Source: Mesocentrotus franciscanus (taxonomy: Eukaryota > Echinodermata > Echinoidea > Camarodonta > Strongylocentrotidae). From it: a stretch of DNA of 64,000 nt. Below, piece after piece: positions 60,201 to 64,000 of this stretch. How positions within the stretch are numbered: the first letter of the stretch is position 1; every line of letters starts with the position of its first letter. The notes under the pieces are model-generated. The model was not told the DNA's origin and made no database searches. It worked only from the letters and a program-made list of their open reading frames with translations. The stretch is taken from NCBI GenBank assembly GCA_037976565.1, contig CP137675.1, positions 3,468,369-3,532,368 on the forward strand. Direction: 5' to 3'. The translations under genes and the position numbers were made by a program.

Positions 60201-62350
60201 CCAGATGTGTATTTTTTCGCATATTTAATGAGCTATGACCTTTGACCTTTGACCTACATACTCCGAAATCGAACTTAGCCTGTATTTTGATACCATGTAC
60301 CTTCATATCAAACTTCATTAAAATCCGTCAAACATTACTGAAGTTATTGATCGGAAACCAAATTTGTTACGGACGCACGGAAGGAAGGAAGGCCGGACAG
60401 CGGCGTTTCTATATCCCCTCCGACTTCGTAGGCGTGGGGATAAAAAGTTTGTTGATCCCAAAACTGCCCCTAATTTGCATAAATTTCCAAACAAATTTGC
60501 AAAAATATCTTTTTCATGTGGCCCATACTGTCAGCTTTCCATTGATATATAATTTGTTAGGGTATAAACCTGTAGATATTTATACCAGCATTTTGTATCA
60601 TGGGGCATGTCATTTTCAATTAATAATACCCCACCTCCAACCTTAATACATGATTTACATTCCAATACTAAATATACTGGACAAATTTTGACACTCATTC
60701 TAACCCGCTGAAACTTTCACCAATGCTGCTTTAACATATTTTCCTATAAAGCCTTGCACAACTTCTGACACCAAGCAAATGGATATCTAGCGTGCCATTT
60801 CTGAGTTGTGTAATATTTTGGATGCTACCTGACAGTTAAAACTTCTTTGTCGACAATAATGAATTTTTTTTTGCTTTTGCCTTGTGATAATCATCTTGTG
60901 ACAATCATAGCAAAATATATCTCCAAAGTGAAGCTGTAGAAACTTACCTTTCTTTTTCATCCTGAATTCTCTGCAAGATGTCATTTTTATCTGATTCTTT
61001 ACTATGGATCATTGTGGTTATTTGTTTGATCTCTCTCTGCAAAAAGAACACACAACGATATTAGTGTTAGAGCCGGATCAACCTAGGCAATGCACGTGTA
61101 GTGACTCAATGTCCCTGGGAAGGATGAAATCAATCGCCTGATTATAGGTGCAAAGAATAAGAAAGAATGTGCCATAAACAATATGGTCACAATATGGCCA
61201 ATACATTTCTGTCACAAAAATTTGATTCCCAGATTTATTCCCCAACTTCTGGTTTTATACATCCCATTTGTTGGTTATCCTTTTGAGTCAGTCATTCCAC
61301 ATTTTGTGGTTTGGCTCAATAACTTTTGTTTCAGAGCCCTAAAACTAACCAGATGCATGAGTAGAAAGAGCAAAAACTTCTGCACACACTGCATCCATTT
61401 TGTTACACAACCATATTGCGTTTGATGCCAGAAATTCTAAGAAGAAAAATAAGCTTTAGGTTCCTTGAATTGGAAACAAGTTGAGAGGTTCAAAATCATT
61501 GCTTTACAAGTAAAATATTATTGTTGCTAAATCAAATATGACCAATTTTGCTCTTAAAAATTCCTGTCCTGAAAGAGATAAATTCTGGTACATACCTCCA
61601 GAGTTTTGACAGTCTTTTTGAGTTTCTGTACATTGTCTTTAGCTATGTCATTTTGCTGGGTTAGAATCTCAAGTCTCTGTGTCAAGGCTTCTGCTTGGCT
61701 CTGGATCTGGGCATGCTTTTCTTCTGCTTTCTTCACATTAGCCTGTCAAGCAAGAAGATAGAAATGAAAACACTATTTACATTTTGCATTTGATGGTGTC
61801 ATACTCTGGAATTTAAAGAAAAAAGAAAATTGTTATTCTTTGTTATGCTAATACAGTCAAATCTGCTTTAGTGACCACCTGTCTACAAAGACCACATTTT
61901 GTGTTCCCCTTGAAAATGGTTTCTTATTGAAACATGTACTAAAGGAACCTGTCTACAAAGACAACTTTTTGTGTTTCCCTTGGGCAGTCGCTATAGACAG
62001 GTTTGACTGTACATTACAACAGTGACTTTAAGTCTTTCTGAATTGTTATCATGCAGAATATGGATTATTTGGACCAGGAAAATGTAAATAAAGTAAAAAT
62101 GTAAGTAAGGCATGATAAACACATTCTCTTCACTAAATCACATTTGTTAATTCTGTTTTACTTACACATAGCATTCACTATGTTAAGATGAAAAGTGCAA
62201 GAAGAATGGGAATGTCCTCATATCATATCATACTTTCATGACCATTCATGTTTACTTTGAAACACATACCTCCTGTTGTTGTATTTTCTCAACATACTTG
62301 GGCTCTCGGTTTTCTTCACGTTGGACTTCATTCCTTTTGGTGTCCATCTC
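33053..62350 (-). CDS. SMC6: SMC6 copy 2: structural maintenance of chromosomes protein 6, 3' 17 exons (5' part beyond window)
   Basis: SMC6 pairs with SMC5 to form the ATPase core of the nuclear SMC5/6 complex, which acts in recombinational repair and replication. Exons, 5' to 3': 62270-62350, 61596-61742, 60948-61036, 58070-58234, 56170-56348, 55423-55601, 54347-54457, 46678-46871, 45755-45914, 44991-45221, 43104-43241, 40990-41108, 40434-40533, 39377-39535, 38387-38545, 34260-34357, 33053-33248. All introns are GT-AG, and the phases join into one frame of 835 codons including stop. By residue of this partial protein: 1-160 is coiled coil; about 161-360 is the hinge (QKPLGPVG, SFCCHDQHD, SIITSKFE, RGVESILMIE, NCREAFT, GDQVYAG); about 380-630 is coiled coil with the SMC6-typical YPERLKV; 632 to the end is the head, with GQLIFDH, C-loop [10 protein letters not shown] and Walker B ending DEFDVFMD. 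The start codon and Walker A lie past 64000. The introns are swollen by transposons. The last exon has a 1-bp deletion relative to copy 1. Confidence 0.9.
33098..33159 (+). CDS. Possible terminal plus-strand exon overlapping the SMC6 3' end
   Basis: After ggcactag the frame in phase with 32682-32874 reads GDVPSVPSRFCYSPSSIVSS and then TGA. Copy 1 keeps nearly the same peptide (about 2168-2230: GDVPPVPSRFCYSPSSIVSS) but without the stop. The segment overlaps the SMC6 last exon on the opposite strand, so its conservation may come from SMC6 and not from a gene of its own. The TAG acceptor is not strong. Confidence 0.25.
34050..34247 (-). mobile_element. SINE fragment, reverse orientation (copy 2)
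   Basis: The complement of the SINE body: ttcaaggaattaattcctgc, caggtacccatttacctcac, ctgggtcgagtgtggcaaat. It sits just before the penultimate SMC6 exon of copy 2 and is absent from copy 1. Confidence 0.75.
34260..34357 (-). CDS. SMC6: SMC6 copy 2 penultimate exon (post-Walker B, LTP loop)
   Basis: The exon is 98 nt, with acceptor ttctcag and donor gtaag. It encodes DMINRKFCIELLLQ...FIFLTPHDM, matching the SMC6 D-loop to LTPQ segment. It differs from the copy 1 exon (6825-6922) at about 9 of 98 bases, and six of those change residues, including Q to H in LTPQ. That amino-acid divergence is high for such a conserved segment. Confidence 0.85.
34440..34600. repeat. GA-rich microsatellite (copy 2)
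   Basis: The orthologue of 7022-7231, shorter, with (AG)n and gagggagagg units. The (GGT)n start near 34441 is specific to this copy. Confidence 0.9.
34850..35103. repeat. Copy 2 minisatellite, first block
   Basis: About three and a half units of the same 75-bp repeat as 7475-8275. The block is interrupted at cactacata by an L2/CR1-like insertion and resumes at 36230. Confidence 0.85.
35104..36229 (-). mobile_element. 5'-truncated L2/CR1-like retrotransposon (copy 2)
   Basis: The minus strand encodes the second half of a reverse transcriptase: GVPQGCVLYPVLFSIYANDC, KYDDTVITQYI, AEWCDSHHLQFNVAKTKEIK, and the thumb region to the stop at 35392. The catalytic YADD box reads YDD, one codon short, so the copy is dead. 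The 3' end is tggacaataaat plus (CAATT)n at the low-coordinate side. It is inserted in the 75-bp minisatellite with a 2-3 bp target overlap (ta/tat). The ORF upstream of 36229 is minisatellite read-through. Confidence 0.85.
36230..36363. repeat. Copy 2 minisatellite, second block
   Basis: About two units between the retrotransposon (ends about 36229) and a family B satellite-cored element (starts about 36364). A last partial unit is at 38249-38285. Confidence 0.8.
36364..38248. mobile_element. Family B satellite-cored element (copy 2), split by a hAT insertion
   Basis: It has the same ends as 11305-12050 (ctagatggaacttcgactgc at the left; ggacggacaa and atgcctccagctac at the right) and sits within the 75-bp minisatellite. 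A hAT-like element (36541-37794) interrupts it between two copies of gctctgca. Confidence 0.7.
36541..37794. mobile_element. hAT-like non-autonomous element with 8-bp TSD (copy 2)
   Basis: The ends TAGGCCTGTTT and AAACGGGCTTA are inverted repeats with few mismatches, flanked by the perfect 8-bp duplication gctctgca (36533-36540 and 37795-37802). It carries gtcgactac/gtagtcga blocks inside both ends. It has no recognisable coding sequence. Confidence 0.88.
38387..38545 (-). CDS. SMC6: SMC6 copy 2 head exon: ABC signature and Walker B
   Basis: This is a phase-0 exon of 53 codons between acceptor gccag and donor gtaag. It holds the C-loop [10 protein letters not shown] and the Walker B region ending DEFDVFM, the most diagnostic part of SMC6. 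Two positions that are usually invariant differ from copy 1: copy 1 reads ESPFR just before the Walker B acidic pair, while copy 2 reads DSPLR. The catalytic D-E pair is kept. Confidence 0.92.
39377..39535 (-). CDS. SMC6: SMC6 copy 2 exon leading into the head domain
   Basis: This phase-0 exon of 53 codons begins KLDTILEQRYVALKDM and ends GQLIFDHPKEELILK. The last part is the SMC6 beta-strand segment that precedes the C-loop exon. It is the intact counterpart of 9232-9394 in copy 1. Confidence 0.88.
40434..40533 (-). CDS. SMC6: SMC6 copy 2 coiled-coil exon GDPKV...SMKKFVK
   Basis: The exon is 100 nt and starts with the last base of a Met codon. It reads QGDPKVTTKQYDKARKN, then KKVEKQIRSMKKFVK, matching the SMC6 coiled coil just before the head. 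The copy 1 exon (10272-10370) is 99 nt: one A is lost in the A-run before GTC, which brings a TGA into frame. Confidence 0.85.
41214..41631. mobile_element. MITE with TATAAGACGCAC ends (copy 2)
   Basis: CCCTAAATCTCCGTGTATAAGACG at the left mirrors the right end, whose complement is CCGTAAATCTGCGTGTATAAGACG; TA flanks both sides. A second ataagacgcacc copy follows inside each end. Contains poly-A runs. Copy 1 has the empty site (about 11078). Confidence 0.85.
41700..43010. mobile_element. Composite foldback insertions in copy 2 intron
   Basis: This block is missing from copy 1. It opens with caggggaaactcttataacg, a pogo-like end. Inside, 42213-42270 (gagccggttcgtgtcttttt ... tcctagcgctgcatttga) is inverted at 42884-42950, and nested within it 42676-42755 is inverted at 42785-42852 (aaataatacacaggt, gatgcagcgc, gggtattcac). 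No coding sequence. Confidence 0.6.
43470..43755. repeat. ATC/ATG trinucleotide repeat (copy 2)
   Basis: The counterpart of 12785-13098, ending at the 9-bp target duplication of the 43765 element. Poly-Met/Ile frames are artefacts. Confidence 0.95.
43765..44875. mobile_element. TIR element with 9-bp target duplication (copy 2)
   Basis: The left end AGGCGCGCCGGAAGC and the complement of the right end (CATAGGCGCTGGAAGGGG) are related. gttgtcacc flanks both sides (43756-43764 and 44876-44884). Two internal repeats start at ggcgtggggtccaggggc (about 43950 and 44083). A 9-bp duplication suggests a Mutator-like mechanism, but no transposase is present. Confidence 0.7.
46678..46871 (-). CDS. SMC6: SMC6 copy 2 hinge exon
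   Basis: The exon is 194 nt, with acceptor ctacag and donor gtcagt. It encodes RGVESILMIEKSKDARNY, then QPPRNCREAFT and GDQVYAGAEQRYYSS, and ends DTDNEI. These are hallmark SMC6 hinge motifs. The next exon (45755-45914) supplies the base that completes the following Ser codon. Confidence 0.9.
47110..49276 (+). mobile_element. L2-like retrotransposon, frameshifted, with nested insertion (copy 2)
   Basis: Plus-strand reverse transcriptase pieces: YISPLLKKPSSHSEMLQNYKP, then SNLPFLFKILERVVLSRLYD, LDLSSAFDAVNHTILLN, CGVPQGSVGGP, a YADDT box at about 47816 and, after an interruption at about 48240-48710, LQKLPNAAARPVT and LKKLHWLPIKERI. The 3' end, gcgccttgagcattt and a TATTATT tail, is L2-like. 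Several frameshifts make it dead. Copy 1 lacks it. Confidence 0.85.
48240..48713 (+). mobile_element. Element nested within the L2-like retrotransposon
   Basis: It interrupts the reverse transcriptase frame between SSRLDFRN and CSLVQPVSSQLAKL and ends in gcctaataa plus (TAA)n at 48680-48710, the tail of another plus-strand retroelement. No coding domain recognised. Confidence 0.6.
49458..49959. mobile_element. PIF/Harbinger-like MITE, 502 bp (copy 2)
   Basis: GGCGGTGTCAGACA at the left mirrors TGTCTGACACCGCC at the right; TTA flanks both sides. Copy 1 shows the empty site (agttaatgtgg near 18905). Subterminal tatctagata palindromes appear near both ends. Confidence 0.88.
50572..53020 (-). 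mobile_element. CR1/Jockey-type non-LTR retrotransposon, 5'-truncated (copy 2)
   Basis: Minus-strand reading: SDHMPIFCISNLI (end of the endonuclease domain) at about 52990, a basic linker (KKLCRKKNALYHKFI), then reverse transcriptase: EGKSPGYDDIDTKVL, a frameshift near 52090, NYRPVSLLSVFDKLFEKLIY, LDLSKAFDSINHDILLRKLK, GGVPQGSILCPLIFLLYVND, FADDTNLF, a stop near 51515, and LGVTLDENLTWAPHI to a stop at 50795. The tail at the low side is (AAATG)n-like. The catalytic FADD box is intact but two breaks disable the copy. Confidence 0.9.
53059..54329. mobile_element. hAT-like element made of a roughly 115-bp satellite, 8-bp TSD (copy 2)
   Basis: The ends CAAGGGCGTCAATCCG and CGGATTAACGCCCTTG are inverted repeats with one mismatch, flanked by the perfect 8-bp duplication actacaat (53051-53058, 54330-54337). 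Copy 1 has the empty site next to the same exon (about 19627). The core is about nine to ten tandem units: tttcattaaattattagaga, aagaagacgattcgttgtac, cgttctcgactcttaatcct, tgaattcagtttccccctcc, gtgcgaagtgcggaagctt. It sits 10 bp from an SMC6 splice donor. Confidence 0.9.
54709..54882. mobile_element. Foldback element with about 75-bp arms (copy 2)
   Basis: The arm starting aattcacaaaggaggtttgt and cctaggtttatgtgcgtcat is mirrored by atgacgcacataaacctagg and ctttgtgaatt. The centre contains a second small palindrome (aaccttggtctga). Absent from copy 1 (about 20030). Confidence 0.85.
55423..55601 (-). CDS. SMC6: SMC6 copy 2 hinge exon (ALGVEACLK)
   Basis: The exon is 179 nt and encodes TFMKLKDVRLALGVEACLKR, then SFCCHDQHDASIL and PQPSIITSKFE, the first half of the SMC6 hinge. 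It follows 56170-56348, which ends QKPLGPV plus one base. The copy 1 counterpart is 20606-20784, also open. Confidence 0.9.
56513..56621 (+). mobile_element. tRNA-derived SINE-like head (copy 2)
   Basis: The counterpart of 21632-21790: A box tggctcagtgg, B box ggttcaaaacc, then tttgatgcgctagtgccttt. It is interrupted at 56622 by the retrotransposon fragment. Confidence 0.6.
56622..57443 (+). mobile_element. Decayed non-LTR reverse transcriptase fragment (copy 2)
   Basis: Plus-strand pieces: YMDFKKAFGSINRKKM, a frameshifted middle, then TDTDFADDIALISDNLEKAQ, VGLQINSTKTEFMMY and the 3' peptide GKGTRGRPAMTYIDQLEKDT. The FADD catalytic box is readable. It is inserted in the SINE-like sequence shared with copy 1, with (t)accaag at both junctions. 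Confidence 0.8.
59208..60442. mobile_element. Family A satellite-cored element, seven units (copy 2)
   Basis: Termini and 140-bp unit are the same as 14245-15609. It inserted in a different SMC6 intron (between 58234 and 60948), so it is an independent insertion. The last two units carry an extra TGACC block. Confidence 0.8.
59519..60255. promoter_or_regulatory. Second DR1 array in a family A element
   Basis: Perfect TGACCTTTGACCT occurs at 59519, 59659, 59799, 59939 and 60236. At 60236 three half-sites run in series (TGACCTTTGACCTTTGACCT). Spacing is again 140 bp for the first four. Confidence 0.6.
61854..62009. mobile_element. pogo/Tigger-like MITE, 156 bp
   Basis: The termini CAGTCAAATCTG ... 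CAGGTTTGACTG are inverted repeats flanked by TA on both sides, the usual Tc1/mariner-pogo target duplication. It is private to copy 2 and lies about 30 bp from the duplication breakpoint. Confidence 0.85.
62270..62350 (-). CDS. SMC6: Most 5' SMC6 exon in the window
   Basis: The exon is 81 nt and phase 0 at both ends (acceptor ttatag, donor gtatgt). It encodes EMDTKRNEVQREENREPKYV and then EKIQQQE, a charged coiled-coil segment that joins 61596-61742 in frame. It has no counterpart in copy 1, which places the duplication breakpoint between this exon and the next. I see no further SMC6 exon in 62351-64000. Confidence 0.7.
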
Positions 62351-62648
62351 CTATAACAGAGAGAAAGTATTAAAATTAAAAAACTTGGTTGAGAGATGAA
62401 ATGACATAGTGAAAATGAAATGATAACTGGAAAATAACACAAGGTATAGGTGGTGTGTATTCAATTTTAATTTCTTCAGGAGAAAAATCAATTTATCACA
62501 ATACCATGTATTGTCAATTGATATATCAATCCCTGAAAATCCTTGAATGCTTTTGCTTTGATCTTGTACTAATTGTGAGCATGTACTTTCATTAACAGAC
62601 CCCCACCTAGTGCACCCACACATCTTTTTGTCTATTACACTTGTATTA

Positions 62649-63072
62649 GACCCAGCGCACACTACACGATCCGACCGCGAGCTGATTTTCGAAGAAATGA
62701 CAATTGTAATAGATATGGAAATCTGAACAAACATCTTCTACCTGATTAAGGTTCTAAATAATTAAAAGAATACTAAAAAAAAAGAATTTTAATGCATTTT
62801 AGCCTTGTGGTCAGAATAAAAGCCAAATCGCCTACAAATCATGGACAATCGCACTACTCGTCTCACAGCACTACAATTCCATGCAGATTTAGCTTTTCCT
62901 CCTCCAACGAAGCTTGAAAATTCTTGAAATTTAAACGTTATCAATCATATGACTCCCGAGATCCTTGGTCATTGAGTTTTTACACATATTATTAATGTTC
63001 ATAAAAAATGCTATCACAAATTCTTCCAAAGTCGGATGGTAGTCAGATCGTGTAGTACGTGTGCGCCAGGCC
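62649..63072. mobile_element. MITE with TTA target, 424 bp
   Basis: The left end gacccagcgcacactacacg and the complement of the right end (ggcctggcgcacacgtacta, then cacgatctgac) form inverted repeats of about 30 bp with small gaps. TTA flanks both sides (62646-62648, 63073-63075). It lies upstream of the last visible SMC6 exon. Confidence 0.75.
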
Positions 63073-63492
63073 TTAGTCTACAGTCTGCATAACCTCTAGT
63101 CTGTCTATCGGTGACAGGGTAATCCATTTCTTCAACAAAATCTACTGGAGGTCAGCTTCGTTGGGAATATGCTCTCCACCATCAGAGTGTTATGAACCTT
63201 AAACATATTCATAATTATTATGTAAATTTGTTCGCATGCACACGGTAGCAATGAGTTGGTGAATTGGGTATTCAATATACCACCAGTCATGATTAAAACT
63301 CTGTTTATTTCTTTTGAGCATTTGTGTATTTGTGTGTTTGCGGTGAGGTGAGAGGGTAATCTTTACCTAATGTAGAACCCTCTCGCCCTAATAAGAGCTA
63401 ATCCTGCTTCTTTTATAAGGTCAAACAATCCCGAACTCTTTAGAATGCTACATTTCCTTTCTTCTTGGCCTAGTATCACAAAGTGAAACAAC

Positions 63493-63591
63493 TGATCATA
63501 TCGCCTGTTTGGAGCCAGAAGGGCATTATTAAACTTTGTCTTAAAGTATATGAGTTAACGCCCTTCTGGCTCTAAACAAACGATATGATCA
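63493..63591. repeat. Hairpin with about 35-bp arms
   Basis: tgatcatatcgcctgtttgg agccagaagggc pairs with gcccttctggct ctaaacaaacgatatgatca across a loop of about 30 bases. One arm-like copy (acgcccttctggctct) also occurs at 28035-28050 in the spacer, so it is probably a dispersed foldback element. Confidence 0.75.
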
Positions 63592-64000
63592 ATGGATTGC
63601 ACATACAGTGGTCAACTACACAACAGCAATCAATCACAAACTCATTTTGTTGGTACAGGACACAGAATAATCCATTTTAGTTGCAATATTTTTCTCTCTC
63701 GTATCTTTTTTTATACTCGACGCACGGCGACTCGATTCTCTCCAAGATCTTTCATTTTTACTTCTTTTTATTACTCTGGCTGTGTAATACCATGTAATTA
63801 GTGTTTTAACTTGCCTGCCAGGAACACCTAGATCTTTCAATCAACAACAGGTACGAACATATGTGATTTTGAAGCTTATACGGCCTAACTTGATTGTCTA
63901 CTTTTATAAGCAGTCCCATGTGTAGACTTTTGTGGGTGCTCGTTGTTTCTATTGTTAATTTGCTCTGAGATCAAACCATTTTACTGTCTGTTTCTAAGAT

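Larger units (their letters stand above)
29752..62042. repeat. Segmental duplication, unit copy 2
   Basis: The unit is the partner of 1-25278. Homology begins around cattcattttctacac (copy 1 position 16 onward). It is about 7 kb longer than copy 1 because of extra transposon insertions. It could be a true tandem duplication or, in a highly heterozygous genome, two haplotypes assembled in series. Confidence 0.85.
62351..64000. other. Upstream SMC6 intron, no exon recognised
   Basis: It is AT-rich and contains the MITE at 62649 and the hairpin at 63493. The minus-strand frame at 63634-63840 has no recognisable SMC6 motif and weak splice context, so the next upstream exon probably lies beyond the window. 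Confidence 0.5.

Noticed and set aside
63634..63840. A further upstream SMC6 exon
   Set aside because: The minus-strand frame shows no SMC6 motif and no convincing acceptor/donor pair in the right phase.

Overview
The window is animal nuclear DNA, most likely from a marine deuterostome invertebrate; an echinoderm such as a sea urchin is my best guess. The evidence is a gene split into many short GT-AG exons, dense microsatellites, tRNA-derived SINEs, CR1/L2-like retrotransposons and many small TIR elements. The species assignment is an inference.

The only protein-coding gene I recognise is SMC6, the SMC5/6-complex ATPase, on the minus strand. Its 3' two thirds are present twice in the same orientation. 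The duplicated unit covers about 1-25278 (copy 1, probably running off the left edge) and about 29752-62042 (copy 2). A 4.5 kb unrelated spacer (25279-29751) separates them. Copy 2 continues upstream into at least one more exon at 62270-62350. It has 17 exons and 835 codons with correct phases throughout, covering the distal N-side coiled coil, hinge, C-side coiled coil and C-terminal ATPase head. The 5' exons with Walker A lie beyond position 64000. Copy 1 keeps the 16 matching exons but has no upstream exons and carries five exonic indels, so it reads as a 5'-truncated pseudogene. Four of its five indels are +4 bp near-tandem duplications. The two copies also carry different lesions in the last exon: GATC to GATCGATC in copy 1, and a 1-bp deletion in copy 2 that gives a longer alternative C-terminus.

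Most of the remaining sequence is mobile or repetitive DNA in the SMC6 introns. Because the locus is doubled, many insertions have a visible empty site in the other copy. Copy 2 gained a nested hAT-like pair (30443-32255), L2/CR1-like retrotransposons (35104-36229, 47110-49276, 50572-53020, 56622-57443), a hAT with 8-bp TSD (36541-37794), an element with 9-bp TSD (43765-44875), a TTA-target MITE (49458-49959), a hAT-like element built of a roughly 115-bp satellite (53059-54329) and several foldback elements. Copy 1 gained a large inverted-repeat insertion (about 2900-6680, with five TGACGTCA motifs), a 410-bp MITE (13100-13508), a tRNA SINE (18514-18728) and a 590-bp CCAA array (21798-22385).

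Two related families of satellite-cored elements (family A at 14245-15609 and 59208-60442; family B at 11305-12050 and 36364-38248) carry repeat units that contain perfect TGACCTTTGACCT motifs, the DR1 nuclear-receptor consensus.

The points I would check first are: whether the duplication is real or an unmerged haplotype; the +4-bp indel spectrum in copy 1; the alternative SMC6 C-terminus of copy 2; and the DR1 arrays.
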